DNA of 64,000 nt from Rickettsiales bacterium (lineage in GTDB: Bacteria; Bacteroidota; Bacteroidia; Cytophagales; Cyclobacteriaceae). The stretch is from positions 35,703 through 99,702 of the forward strand of contig PBTY01000106.1 in assembly GCA_002729235.1 (NCBI GenBank), written 5' to 3'. The translations under genes were made by a program, and so were the position numbers. Below, piece after piece: positions 28,177-37,807 of the stretch (positions are counted from its first letter, which is position 1; each line of letters begins with the position of its first letter). The notes below the pieces were generated by a model. It was not told the origin of the DNA. It did not search any database and was given only the letters and a program-made list of their open reading frames with translations.

Positions 28177-30315
28177 TTACTTAGTTTTCACCAATCGTAT
28201 TTTTGAGGTAAAGTCTTGTCCAGAGACCTTCATCAAATACGTTCCGCATGGAACATCTTGATGAAGTTGGATTGTATTAGAATTTAAAAAATTTCCAGAT
28301 TGCACTCGCGCCCCGAATAAATCAATAATGGCCCACTCCATATCCGAGGTAATATTATCAACTGTCACTAAATTGTTTTGTACCGGATTAGGAAAAATTG
28401 ACGGTTGGATTATTCCAATGGTTTTACCAACTCGTTTCACATCCACAATTTCGGTGGTACCATCATAATCAGTTTGACTCAATTGGTAATATAAAGTGGT
28501 ATAACCTGCATTCAGATCAGTATAATCGTACGCAATCAAATCATTAGAATCTCCATTACCAGATATCCTGGCAATTTCAATAAATTCAACACCGTCCCTT
28601 GATTTGCTAATCGTGAAATAGTCGTTATTCTTTTCAGAACTGGTCACCCAATGTAAATGAACTGAGCTATTGGATTTTGTTGCGGTAAATGAATACAGTG
28701 TAATAGGCAATGGAGTAGTACCTCCACCGGTTATAAAGGTCTCTAGTTCAGAATACCCATCATCAGAAAGCTGGGTTATTGTCTTAGATTGGTCATTACC
28801 CCCTCCACTATCAACCCATGTATCATCGCCCGAATCAAAACTTCCAGCATATACCACACCATCCCCTGAATAGCTTCCCTGACCTGAAGACCCTGCTTTT
28901 GAGAAATTTCCACTCACTGCCAATATTCCTCCTGATGCTATCGTAATCTGGTTTTTCAATGATAAATCACCGAACACGACCAATACCCCACCTGGTTTTA
29001 TCTCCAATACATCTGTGTTACTGTTGAACGTGAGATTCCCATATACTACCAGGGTGTCAAATATGGTCATCGTTTTTTCGCCTGAGCTCGCTGTGCTCAC
29101 TGCACCACCAGTATAGATATATCCAAAAATCGAGATATCCTGACTAATACCTGTAGTAGCCGGTGCTGACCCATCTACCCAACTAGAATTGGTCTCCCAC
29201 GCAGCATATATCCTGCTGTTCGTTCTCTCAAGAGTAGAGCCGAATGCCGTACAATCTCCACAACATCCATCTGCACAATTGGTATCATCTGAGGACGAAG
29301 AGGCACTAGTACCGGTATAAGAGCCTCCATAACTAAAGGTACCTCCGTTGACATCAATAGAACCATTATTATCAACATCATCTGTAATAAACATAGTTGA
29401 ACCAGAATTGATATTGACATCACCTAACCAATTGTTATCTAAATTTCCTTCTACAATGACATCTGAGTCCGTCACGTCAAGTGATGATTCATTTGACATT
29501 ATTAAATCTCCATTAGAAACACTTATTGAACTTCCATTGTCAGCAACTATAGATGCCTGATATCCATTTGTTAGATTTCCAGAAGAAACACTCAAATCAG
29601 AATTATCCAGATCAATAGCCACTCCATTATAAGTTGTAAGTGAATCTCCAGAATGAAAGCTACTATTGGTGAAATTGAAATTTGAATATTGATGAATAGC
29701 TACTACTCCACTTACATCAAACTCAGAATCCGTCACATTAAAAGTGACCGAGTTGCCTGTGTTATAATCACCTCCAACAATAATTGATGAATTGTTGGTC
29801 AGGGTATAAACGGTGTTTTGACTAGCGTAGAATGAACCTGAGGTTGTAATTGAGGAGTTATCCAAAGTCACCGGACCTCCTCCAGCTTGGAAATTCTCAG
29901 TGTAGCTGCCTCCAATGTTAAAACTGGAATTAATCATTGTCAGTCCTCCATGATAGCCACCACTATAGCCTTTCGTTATATTAACAGTCGTTCCAGATAA
30001 AGCGATTATAGAGTTGTTATTAGTTGCTAATGAATCTGCATTAATAGTACCTCCTGAAATGGTATATGTAGTGGTACTTCCCACATAATTAACGATGATA
30101 TCTCCTGTCACCGTAAGTATAGATCCTCCAGACAAAGTGAGATCCCCATTTAAATACAGATTACCATCAATTTCTAAGGTAGTACTTATGGAACAGCTAC
30201 TTGTAATGGTCACATCTCCAGAAACGTTTCCAGTAGGACACTGAGCGAAACTATTGTTTATGAAAAGATGCAATCCAAGAAAAAATAAGATTGCTTTTAG
30301 CAATTGACGTGTCAT
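28177..30315 (-). CDS. T9SS cargo: serine/asparagine-rich beta-solenoid protein (paralog A)
   Basis: A 712-residue secreted protein. The signal peptide ends at SFAQ (25). CPTGNVSGDVTITSSCSISTT opens a beta-solenoid-like region of short, regular strands (NNSSI, GNLYLNGDLTLSGG; about 26-340). A Cys-rich knot, CADGCCGDC, lies near 350. A second solenoid-like block spans 390-500, an Fn3-like segment (TLYSFTATKSNSSVHLHWVTSSEKNNDYFT) about 540-630, then a T9SS type A sorting domain (IFPNPVQNN). Its neighbour at 30565 is a shorter paralog. The mRNA leader folds back onto the start codon. Ligand and partner unknown. Confidence 0.86.
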   Translation of the reverse strand: MTRQLLKAILFFLGLHLFINNSFAQCPTGNVSGDVTITSSCSISTTLEIDGNLYLNGDLTLSGGSILTVTGDIIVNYVGSTTTYTISGGTINADSLATNNNSIIALSGTTVNITKGYSGGYHGGLTMINSSFNIGGSYTENFQAGGGPVTLDNSSITTSGSFYASQNTVYTLTNNSSIIVGGDYNTGNSVTFNVTDSEFDVSGVVAIHQYSNFNFTNSSFHSGDSLTTYNGVAIDLDNSDLSVSSGNLTNGYQASIVADNGSSISVSNGDLIMSNESSLDVTDSDVIVEGNLDNNWLGDVNINSGSTMFITDDVDNNGSIDVNGGTFSYGGSYTGTSASSSSDDTNCADGCCGDCTAFGSTLERTNSRIYAAWETNSSWVDGSAPATTGISQDISIFGYIYTGGAVSTASSGEKTMTIFDTLVVYGNLTFNSNTDVLEIKPGGVLVVFGDLSLKNQITIASGGILAVSGNFSKAGSSGQGSYSGDGVVYAGSFDSGDDTWVDSGGGNDQSKTITQLSDDGYSELETFITGGGTTPLPITLYSFTATKSNSSVHLHWVTSSEKNNDYFTISKSRDGVEFIEIARISGNGDSNDLIAYDYTDLNAGYTTLYYQLSQTDYDGTTEIVDVKRVGKTIGIIQPSIFPNPVQNNLVTVDNITSDMEWAIIDLFGARVQSGNFLNSNTIQLHQDVPCGTYLMKVSGQDFTSKIRLVKTK

Positions 30316-30385
30316 GTACTTCTAATAAATGTGTTGCGAGTGATTCCCTTAAAAATGTTCTAGGTAAATCACTTAGTAAAAGTAC
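30316..30385 (-). promoter_or_regulatory. Structured 5' leader flush with the start codon of paralog A
   Basis: GTACTTCTAATAA (30316-30328) pairs with TTAGTAAAAGTAC (30373-30385) at 11 of 13 positions. A nested AGTGATT (30339-30345) / AATCACT (30367-30373) stem stacks on it. In the minus-strand mRNA the outer arm ends directly at the ATG, so it could hide the ribosome site. Confidence 0.45.
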
Positions 30386-30564
30386 GCAGGCACTAGCCTA
30401 CCTCATAGAAGTTTTCGGTGAATATGAATAATTAAAGGATTTATTGTACTAAAAGGTAGATTTCGGTAGCTACTTAGACCTTACATGGTAGGTATCTTTC
30501 TTCCAAGTTGCTGATAAGAATATTCACAACAACAACCTAATTAGCCCATTTCAGTATTGAACCT

Positions 30565-32094
30565 TTACTTGATCAATATCTTGGTGACTCTTGTGTTGAC
30601 ATCATCGCTTACCCTAATCAGATAAACGCCCTTCTGAAGACCTTCCACAGAAATCTGCGAATTTTCAATGAAGGAGCCACTATTCTGAACGGAGCCATTA
30701 ATACTGAAAAGAGTCCATGTCATCTCTGCGCTAATACCATGTACCTGGACATTTTTAGAATCTGCATAAACAGGATTTGGACTTACTGATAATTGGGAAA
30801 GTTTACCAGAATTTCCTACTGAGATCACTTTTAAGTATTCAAAAGCTCCATCAAAATCCGTTTGAGACAATCTGTAGTAAGTCAACCCATTCGACAATGA
30901 GTAATCGATGTACTGATAATCCAATTGATCGTATGAATCTCCAGCACCACTTACCCGAGCGATTTCTACGAATTCAAGCCCATCAGATGATTTTTCAAGT
31001 GTAAAGAAATCATTGGTAATCTCGGACACTGTCGTCCAATTCAATTCTACACCAGTAACAATCTCATGTCCTTCAAATGACATCAATGTCACAGGTAGTG
31101 CCGTACAGCCACTTCCACAACATCCATCATCACAATCAGAATCAGATGACGATGAAGTAACACCTCCAAAGGGATCGGTTAGTGTTCCCCCATATGAAAA
31201 GGTGCCATCTGGTACATTTATCGTAGCGTCTTGATCGTTGGTTACATCTCCTGTAACTGCTAAACTACCGCCTCCATCAACAGTGATATCACTTCCATAA
31301 TCGTTAACAAGGTCTCCTCCAACAGAAATAGATCCACCATCCACATCTACAAAACCAGCAGTCACTTCATCTCCAATTGGATTAATTCCATTGTTGAAAT
31401 CTCCTGTAATTGTTAAAGAACCTCCATTTTGTACGGTCAACTGTGCTAAGTAGTCATTGTTCATGGCCCCATTGATATACACATCACTGTCATCAATCTC
31501 GAATATCGATTGATCCTCTGTTGTCATATCTCCACTATTAATATTGAGCTGACTTTCATTGCTTAGATATAAATCAGCATGATCATCATTTAAAAAATCT
31601 CCTGAAGTAAGAGTCAGAGTGGAGTTATCAACATTCAAAGTAGTTTGATCTTCATTGTGAAAATCGCCTTGTACAACCGTAAAAGAAGTACCATTGGTTA
31701 AATTGAGTGTGCTCTGATAATCATTAACTACAGTCGCAGAGCTTGTATTATTGACCGTAACAGTGACATTGGAAAACGTAAATGAAGTAATGGTTCGAGT
31801 ATTATTGTAAAATCTACCACCCACATTGATGGTACCTCCTCCATTTACAGTTATTGCACCACCCTGGTAAGCGGTTTGTAAGACACCATCCACTGTAACA
31901 ACAACTCCTGGGTCGATGGTTAAGGTGGATGAATTAGAAATGGTAAGGTTTCCTCCTATGGTGAGGTTCGTACTGATGGTACAATTACTGGATATAGTAA
32001 TATCTCCCCCAACACTAGTGGTTGGGCATTGCGCCATAGCTAATACTCCTGCAAACAGAAATATTGTCGACACAATCTGCTTTAGAAATGTCAT
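30565..32094 (-). CDS. T9SS cargo: beta-solenoid protein (paralog B)
   Basis: A 509-residue secreted protein. The start is at 32094 (MTFLKQIVSTIFLFAGVLAMAQ), giving a clean signal peptide; the longer frame would add 12 residues. It has the same layout as paralog A: CPTTSVGGDITISSNCTIST opening, a solenoid rich in G, N, D, T and S (about 25-315), the Cys-rich CDDGCCGSGC knot near 323, an Fn3-like VTLMSFEGHEIVTGVELNWTTVSEITNDFFTLEKS, and a T9SS sorting domain (VSPNPVYAD). It lacks paralog A's second solenoid block. The two are tandem duplicates on the same strand, 249 bp apart. Confidence 0.86.
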   Translation of the reverse strand: MTFLKQIVSTIFLFAGVLAMAQCPTTSVGGDITISSNCTISTNLTIGGNLTISNSSTLTIDPGVVVTVDGVLQTAYQGGAITVNGGGTINVGGRFYNNTRTITSFTFSNVTVTVNNTSSATVVNDYQSTLNLTNGTSFTVVQGDFHNEDQTTLNVDNSTLTLTSGDFLNDDHADLYLSNESQLNINSGDMTTEDQSIFEIDDSDVYINGAMNNDYLAQLTVQNGGSLTITGDFNNGINPIGDEVTAGFVDVDGGSISVGGDLVNDYGSDITVDGGGSLAVTGDVTNDQDATINVPDGTFSYGGTLTDPFGGVTSSSSDSDCDDGCCGSGCTALPVTLMSFEGHEIVTGVELNWTTVSEITNDFFTLEKSSDGLEFVEIARVSGAGDSYDQLDYQYIDYSLSNGLTYYRLSQTDFDGAFEYLKVISVGNSGKLSQLSVSPNPVYADSKNVQVHGISAEMTWTLFSINGSVQNSGSFIENSQISVEGLQKGVYLIRVSDDVNTRVTKILIK

Positions 32095-32105
32095 TCGTTT
32101 TGTGG

Positions 32106-32161
32106 TTAGTGGTAATAGCAAGTAATTCACCTAAGCTGATAGGTGAATTACTTACCACTAA
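32106..32161 (-). promoter_or_regulatory. 56-nt stem-loop in the 5' leader of paralog B
   Basis: The inner arms AAGTAATTCACCTA (32120-32133) and TAGGTGAATTACTT (32140-32153) are a perfect 14-bp inverted repeat around AGCTGA. The outer arms TTAGTGGT (32106-32113) and ACCACTAA (32154-32161) extend it with a 6-base one-sided bulge. It ends 11 bases before the ATG in the mRNA. Its layout parallels the leader of paralog A. Confidence 0.55.
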
Positions 32162-32177
32162 TATACATATCCACAAG

Positions 32178-32231
32178 TATAACCGTTAAAAAAATGACGA
32201 AACAAGCCGTATTTTAAGACAAACGGTTATA
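32178..32231. terminator. Inverted repeat downstream of the permease gene
   Basis: TATAACCGTT (32178-32187) and AACGGTTATA (32222-32231) are perfect 10-bp inverted copies with a 34-base loop, just past the minus-strand stop at 32244. Read on the minus strand a T-run falls inside the loop, so a conventional terminator is doubtful. Confidence 0.3.
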
Positions 32232-32243
32232 TACTGATTCCTA

Positions 32244-34853
32244 TTATTCTTCTTTCAATGCGTTAACCGGATTACTAATGGCTGATCGGTAGGTCTGGTA
32301 AGTAATGGTCAACAAGGCAATTAAGAATATCGCAAATAATGGTAGTATGAAAATCAAAGGATTGATCTTAATTCTATCCACGTAATCTTCAAGCCACTTT
32401 TCTCCCAAAAAATAAGATGTCGGCAGGGCTATTACTGCTGCTATTAGGATGAGCTTACCGAAGTAAGAACTGACACTAATAAATATCTGACTCACATTGG
32501 CTCCCAAAACTTTTCTCAAGGCTAATTCCTTCTTCCTTCTTTCAAGTACGAAGGCGGCTAAAGAAAACAATCCCATGCTAGCTATAATGATTGCGAGAGA
32601 TGAAAACCCCGTAAACAACAGTCCAAATCGCTTCTCCTCTTCGTAGAGTCTTTGGAATAAGTCATCCATAAAACCTCCATCCATTGGATATCCTGGCATC
32701 ATACTGTCCCATGTTTTTTCAATATGATCCAAAGAAGCCATAATATTTCCTTTCACTTTTATGGAAACAAATGGTCCATTCATCTCATTAATAGTGGCGT
32801 ATCGAAGTACAATCGGATATTCACCACTCTTGGCTGAACGAACTTTGAAATTATCAATAACACCAATCACACGAAAATCTCTTCCCTTTCCTCTGGAGAG
32901 CACTTGACCTATTGGATCATCCCAACCTAGAGTTTCTACTAAAGTCTGATTAACTACGACTGCAGCGGTATCAGTCGCCATCTCAGGATTAAAAAACCGG
33001 CCATTATTAACCTTCAAACCCCAAACATCCATCACTTCGGGACTAACAAAAATATTGTAAGGGGCTATGGTCTCAGAATTCTCCCCTATAGTTTGGTAGT
33101 TCCAGTCAGCCATAAAGGCAGAAGGAAAGGTATTAGACAAGGCAACTTCTTCGATATTGCTATTTCCCTTTAATTGATTCTTAAACGCATCATATCGATC
33201 TGCTATTTTGGATCCGTCACCCAAAACAAAAACCTGTTCAGCATCCACACCAAGCTTACGATTACTCATATAGTTTAACTGGTTGTAAACGATGAAGGTC
33301 GCCACCATCAGAAACAATGAAATGGCAAACTGCAAAACAACCAGCGCTGATCGCATACGTCTGCTCCCTCCTTGAACGGATTCTCCTTTGAGTGCAGCAA
33401 TAGGCTTAAACGATGAAAGATAAACTGCTGGATACAAACCTGCTAACAAACCAACAATGATCCATATACCTATAAACCATAGGATATTTTCCCCATTGAT
33501 AATGTCACTCAACTGGTAGTCTATTTCACTAATAGCTTTGAAATATGGTAATACCAGAATAGACAGGAGCACTCCAAATAAGATGGCTAACCCAGCAACC
33601 AAAAATGACTCCATCATGAACTGTTGCGTAATTTGCCCTTTTATAGACCCTAAAACCTTGCGCATGCCTATTTCTTTGGCCCGTAGAGAGGATTTAGCTG
33701 TAGACATATTCACATAGTTTATGCAAGCGATGATCAAAATGAAAACTGCAATAATTGAGAAAATCACCAGGTTATCATAGCTCGATGCCTTACCCAGAGA
33801 CAATCTTGGATGTTTCAAATGGATTTCACTCATCGGAACCAACTCATACATTCGACTATGCCCATCATCCAAATACTCTTGATACGAACTGTATTGAGTG
33901 TAATATTGCAGAATCTCCGGACCAATATAACGCTCTATAAAATCCGGGAATTTAGATTCTAACACCGCAGGATCTGATGTTGGGTTGAGTTGAAGGTAGG
34001 AAAAGAAATTGTTCCCGGTCCACCAACCTGTTGTTGCCCAAAAATCCCATGGAATTGCAACAATCACTTTATAAGGTATCGTCGTAGTTCTAGGAGGATC
34101 AGCTACAATGGCGCTAACCACATAATCCACTCCATCAGAAGTAATCCGCTTTCCCATGGCGTCCTCATTAGGAAAAACCTTGTCAGCAACACTCTCGGTC
34201 AAGACCACATTGGTTGGCTTATTCAAAGCATTCTTGGCATCTCCTCTCAGGAATTTGGTTGGAAATACCTCAAAAAACGTAGAGTCAGCAAGCATAACTC
34301 CAGCTTGTTTTACATATCGATCCCCAACCTTTACTACAGATTCCGACATAGTGGTAACCCGGGTACCATTCAGTACCTCCGGGTAATCTTCACGCATCTG
34401 TTTCACCAAACGAGCAGGAGTGTAAGCTCCCCCACCACCATTGGTAACTCGATAAATATTCTCCAAATTAGTGATGTGAGCATCATAGGCAAACTGATGT
34501 TTTACGTGCATCATGATTAGCACACAACAAGCAATTCCTATTGCCAGACCAAGTAAATTGAACATGACCTGCAGTTTGTTGCGAGCCATATTTCTGAAAG
34601 AGACTTTAAAGTAGGTTTTAAACATTCCAAATGGACCTTTAGGTTGAACATCATCAATATCCTTGATGTAACGCCAGCGAAAAAAACGAATGACATTCCA
34701 GGTGAATTGCCACCTGGCTCTTCGGGGAGAATCAAGATATTGCCGATCATAGAGTTCGTAGAGATCTCCCTCTATAACTTCTACATACCATGGTTTGCAA
34801 AACCATTGTAGCAGCCTCAAGGCCGATTTTGGAGGTTGTTGGTTTTTACTCAT
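32244..34853 (-). CDS. FtsX/MacB-type ABC transporter permease with N-terminal prefix domain
   Basis: An 869-residue permease. Residues about 6-75 form the permease-prefix domain often coupled to PadR regulators (LRLLQWFCKPWYVEVIEGDLYELYDRQ). MacB-like architecture follows: helix near 100-120 (LLGLAIGIACCVLIMMHV), periplasmic domain, FtsX block (about 365-500, NYVNMSTAKSSLRAKEIGMRKVLG), a second periplasmic domain, and a second FtsX block (about 745-869, RRKKELALRKVLGA). No ATP-binding subunit is adjacent. The start overlaps the PadR gene by 8 bp. The substrate is unknown; such pairs often answer envelope stress or antimicrobial compounds. Confidence 0.9.
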   Translation of the reverse strand: MSKNQQPPKSALRLLQWFCKPWYVEVIEGDLYELYDRQYLDSPRRARWQFTWNVIRFFRWRYIKDIDDVQPKGPFGMFKTYFKVSFRNMARNKLQVMFNLLGLAIGIACCVLIMMHVKHQFAYDAHITNLENIYRVTNGGGGAYTPARLVKQMREDYPEVLNGTRVTTMSESVVKVGDRYVKQAGVMLADSTFFEVFPTKFLRGDAKNALNKPTNVVLTESVADKVFPNEDAMGKRITSDGVDYVVSAIVADPPRTTTIPYKVIVAIPWDFWATTGWWTGNNFFSYLQLNPTSDPAVLESKFPDFIERYIGPEILQYYTQYSSYQEYLDDGHSRMYELVPMSEIHLKHPRLSLGKASSYDNLVIFSIIAVFILIIACINYVNMSTAKSSLRAKEIGMRKVLGSIKGQITQQFMMESFLVAGLAILFGVLLSILVLPYFKAISEIDYQLSDIINGENILWFIGIWIIVGLLAGLYPAVYLSSFKPIAALKGESVQGGSRRMRSALVVLQFAISLFLMVATFIVYNQLNYMSNRKLGVDAEQVFVLGDGSKIADRYDAFKNQLKGNSNIEEVALSNTFPSAFMADWNYQTIGENSETIAPYNIFVSPEVMDVWGLKVNNGRFFNPEMATDTAAVVVNQTLVETLGWDDPIGQVLSRGKGRDFRVIGVIDNFKVRSAKSGEYPIVLRYATINEMNGPFVSIKVKGNIMASLDHIEKTWDSMMPGYPMDGGFMDDLFQRLYEEEKRFGLLFTGFSSLAIIIASMGLFSLAAFVLERRKKELALRKVLGANVSQIFISVSSYFGKLILIAAVIALPTSYFLGEKWLEDYVDRIKINPLIFILPLFAIFLIALLTITYQTYRSAISNPVNALKEE

Positions 34854-35187
34854 TGTGATGAAGCAAAACCGCCGGAATTTGGTTGAATAAAGAGTTTCGA
34901 ACTTTGTGATTGATCTCTAATACCTGGATTCCCAGATCAGTCACTTTAAAATACCTCTTACGTCTACCTCCGCGCTCAGCAGTAGCTCCACCAAGATAAG
35001 ACCTCAAATAACCTTTCTTCTCCAATCGATCCAGTGCTGTGTGAACTCCGCTGATATTGGCTTTCCTTCCTGTTTGCGACTCTATTTCATCCAATACTTT
35101 TACACCGTAAGCATTTTCATGCAGAATCGCAGTGATCAGTAAAACCAACTCTTCAAATTCACCCAGCTGTACCTTTTCTTCTCCCAT
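34846..35187 (-). CDS. PadR-family transcriptional regulator
   Basis: A 113-residue PadR-type winged-helix protein from the ATG at 35187 (MGEEKVQLGEFEELVLLITAIL); a GTG nine bases earlier is possible. The family core ENAYGVKVLDEIESQTGRKANISGVHTALDRLEKKGYLRS is intact and is followed by the usual GGRRKRYFKVTDLG. It is translationally coupled to the permease it probably represses. Two near-identical palindromic repeats around its start and promoter are the likely autoregulatory operators. Confidence 0.93.
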   Translation of the reverse strand: MGEEKVQLGEFEELVLLITAILHENAYGVKVLDEIESQTGRKANISGVHTALDRLEKKGYLRSYLGGATAERGGRRKRYFKVTDLGIQVLEINHKVRNSLFNQIPAVLLHHNE

Positions 35188-35190
35188 TAT

Positions 35191-35256
35191 TTTCACAATT
35201 GTAAATTAAATACGCAACCTATCCAGTAAGGTTTCTTTCATAATTGTAAATTATAT
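35191..35256 (-). promoter_or_regulatory. Two putative PadR operators
   Basis: TTTCACAATTGTAAATTAAAT (35191-35211) and the copy at 35236-35256 match at 18 or more of 21 bases, 45 bp apart. Each contains a palindromic core (ACAATTGT; ATAATTGTaaATTAT). One abuts the start codon, as expected for autorepression. Confidence 0.55.
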
Positions 35257-35281
35257 ATTTTTATTGAAAACCAGTATGAAT

Positions 35282-35326
35282 AAAAAAAGAAAATCCGGCC
35301 TCTCAGCAGTGCTGAAAGAACCGGAT
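35282..35326 (-). terminator. Rho-independent terminator after the outer-membrane barrel gene
   Basis: On the minus strand ATCCGG...CCGGAT closes a stem with an inner CTTTCAG / CTGAGAG pairing, followed by TTTTCTTTTTTTA. It lies 46 bp after the stop at 35372. Confidence 0.8.
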
Positions 35327-35371
35327 AATCATCAATCTAACCAAACTAAACTAAAATGAAATATTCTTTAT

Positions 35372-37789
35372 TTAAGGTTTAAAGTCGTCACCACCTTCGT
35401 AATCACCACCTTCGCCACGACCTTCACCTCTTCTTTGATCTCTATCGGATTGATTCAGTCTGTAATTCAAGGTCAATACGAACTGAGGTCCTCTTCTCCA
35501 CTGAAACTCAGACTCTGAAATGTAATTTGCTGTCTCTGTCTCAAATCTGTACTTTCTTGAGTTAAACAAGTCTCTTACACTAAGTGCTAAACTTCCTTTT
35601 TTGTTCCACAGATCCTTAGAAAATCCAAGGTCCAATACAGTGATTGCTTCCCTTCTACCCTGAGGTCTGTTTTCTGGAGCTCTGTAGTTCAAATTAACCT
35701 GAGTTGTAAATAACTGTTTTATTTTGATATTGTTACTAATTCTTGTAGAAAATGTAACAGTCTCCGCATATAAATCAACTCCGCCAGCTTGTCCTTCAGT
35801 TACTTGTCTGTAGAAATTGAAATTACCTGATAAGCGGTACCAATCTGTGAAATCTTGATTGGCATTTACTTCCACACCATAGGAGTTCTGGACTCCCAGA
35901 TTCTCAGTATATGTGTAAGTCACTTTTCCGGTAGCTTCTGGGCTATAGCGCTGTATAGGATCATCAGTATGTCGATAATAAACGCCGTAGTAAATTGAGG
36001 ACTTGTCAAAGTTCTGAAGATATCCAAACTCATAGGAGTCGGTAAATTCTGGCTGTAGTTCAGGGTTACCTATTCTGAAGTTTCTGTTGTTGGTGAAAGA
36101 ACTCAGCGGACTTAAGTCTCTATATCTTGGTCTGTTGATTCTCCTACTGTAGCTCAACTGAAACTGAGACAATCCTTTGGTTTTGTAAGTGAAGAAAGCA
36201 CTTGGGAAATAGTTTACATAGTTGTAAGTCAAATCAGCAGCTTCTGTTAATTCAGCGTGGATATCTGTTATCTCTGCTCTAAGACCGAGCTGCCAGGACA
36301 TTTTATCTAATTGATCACTAACGATTCCATAGAAGGCGTGCACATTTTCCTGATAGCTAAAATCAAAGGTGAATGAATCGATTTGAGTATAAACCTGACC
36401 ATCCTCCGAATTTTCTACCAGATAATCATTATACACTTCTCTGATGGTACTTCGATAACCCAATTCCATTTTGGCATTTTCACCAAAAGGTCTTACATAG
36501 TCAGCTTGAAGCATCAGCCGCTTCTCCCCTTGTACGTTATCTACATTCTGGAATATGTCTCCTGTGGCGTTTGCTTCCGTTGTTCCCACAGTTTGTACAA
36601 TGTCAGACACTTCATTTTCATAATTATCCTGATACTGAATATTAGCAGTTAGCTTGTGATCTTTCAACTCAAAATCCCGAACATAATTCAATGAATATTC
36701 CTGATTTTTATCCAGCTCCTCTTCGGTGTCTTCTCTCAAAGTGTACAGCCCCAGGTTCCTATTAATATCATAGTCCGTGATAGTAAGATCATTGTAATTC
36801 AAGTCTGTTGAGTATCGGTACAACAGAGATGCTGTTAAAGTGCTTTTTTCACCTACATTGAAATCTGCGCCAAATCGAACATTATTTGAGAATCCACCAC
36901 GAGACCGATCATAAATTTGGTCAGTGTAATAGGTAGAGTCTTCTTCGAAGAATTGCTGCTTTGTGAAGCTCTCACCTGGTGCTCTCCTGTAATCAAAACC
37001 ATAGTTGACAAAGAAGTTGACCCACTTCTTTCTGAAATTCATATTGATCCCTACACCATGATTGTGAGGATAACCAGTGGTTGCCTGAAAAGAGCCATTG
37101 AATCCTTTCTGCTGTTCTTTTTTGAGAATAATGTTGATAATACCAGCTTGTCCTTCCGCGTCATACCTGGCAGATGGATTGGTAATTACTTCTACGCTTT
37201 CAATCAGATTACTTTGTAGTTGACGAAGTGCATCACTGCTCGACAATCCAACCAAACCAGATGGTTTTCCATTGATCAATATTCGAACATTGGTACTACC
37301 TCTCAATTGAACGTTTCCTTCCACATCTACCGCGACTGATGGCAAGTTATCCAGCATATCTGAGGCTGACCCGCCTAAATTGCTCAAGTCCTTCCCAACA
37401 TTGTACACCTTTTTATCTAGGTTTAGCTGCATTTGTGTTCGCTCTGCCTGAACCACCACCTCGTCTAATTCCGTGTTAGAAGGACTCATTCCGATAGTGC
37501 CCAGGTCTCTGGCATTCCCAGTTAGTTCGACTGGAATCTCTATCATCTTGTAGGTGACAAATTGGATTCTAGCAACATATTTCCCGTTTTCTACTTTCAC
37601 CAGGAATTTTCCATCCATATCTGTCACGGCTCCAGTGACTAAAGAGGAATCATTTTGATTTAAAAGGCTCACAGTCGCGAAAGCGAGGGGTTCTTTAGTA
37701 GAGTTATCTACCAATTTACCAGACACAGTACTCTGGGCATGAGCTAGTGTTGCTGATATTAGCAATAGAATGGGCAATAGTTGTTTCAA
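35372..37789 (-). CDS. TonB-dependent-receptor-family outer-membrane beta-barrel protein
   Basis: About 805 residues from the TTG at 37789; a longer frame to 37870 (also TTG) would overlap the promoter described next. Signal peptide LKQLLPILLLISATLAHAQ, then a carboxypeptidase-regulatory-like beta domain (about 20-100, STVSGKLVDNSTKEPLAFATV), a plug-like region (LDKKVYNVGKDLSNLGGSASDMLDNLPSVAVD) and a barrel of the OMP_b-brl_3 type. The C-terminus carries an odd charged tail (GRGEGRGEGGDYEGGDD). It follows a two-component pair on the same strand and shares an upstream motif with it. The transported ligand is unknown. Confidence 0.85.
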   Translation of the reverse strand: MKQLLPILLLISATLAHAQSTVSGKLVDNSTKEPLAFATVSLLNQNDSSLVTGAVTDMDGKFLVKVENGKYVARIQFVTYKMIEIPVELTGNARDLGTIGMSPSNTELDEVVVQAERTQMQLNLDKKVYNVGKDLSNLGGSASDMLDNLPSVAVDVEGNVQLRGSTNVRILINGKPSGLVGLSSSDALRQLQSNLIESVEVITNPSARYDAEGQAGIINIILKKEQQKGFNGSFQATTGYPHNHGVGINMNFRKKWVNFFVNYGFDYRRAPGESFTKQQFFEEDSTYYTDQIYDRSRGGFSNNVRFGADFNVGEKSTLTASLLYRYSTDLNYNDLTITDYDINRNLGLYTLREDTEEELDKNQEYSLNYVRDFELKDHKLTANIQYQDNYENEVSDIVQTVGTTEANATGDIFQNVDNVQGEKRLMLQADYVRPFGENAKMELGYRSTIREVYNDYLVENSEDGQVYTQIDSFTFDFSYQENVHAFYGIVSDQLDKMSWQLGLRAEITDIHAELTEAADLTYNYVNYFPSAFFTYKTKGLSQFQLSYSRRINRPRYRDLSPLSSFTNNRNFRIGNPELQPEFTDSYEFGYLQNFDKSSIYYGVYYRHTDDPIQRYSPEATGKVTYTYTENLGVQNSYGVEVNANQDFTDWYRLSGNFNFYRQVTEGQAGGVDLYAETVTFSTRISNNIKIKQLFTTQVNLNYRAPENRPQGRREAITVLDLGFSKDLWNKKGSLALSVRDLFNSRKYRFETETANYISESEFQWRRGPQFVLTLNYRLNQSDRDQRRGEGRGEGGDYEGGDDFKP

Positions 37790-37807
37790 GGTATTTTCAA
37801 TTTTTAG

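Noticed and set aside
32106..32161. Long stem-loop considered as a small transposable (MITE-like) element
   Set aside because: No second copy in the window and no flanking target duplication seen; the leader interpretation is simpler.
33990..34520. 176-residue open frame on the plus strand
   Set aside because: It lies wholly antisense to the permease gene, has an unconvincing composition and no domain; a shadow of the real coding frame.
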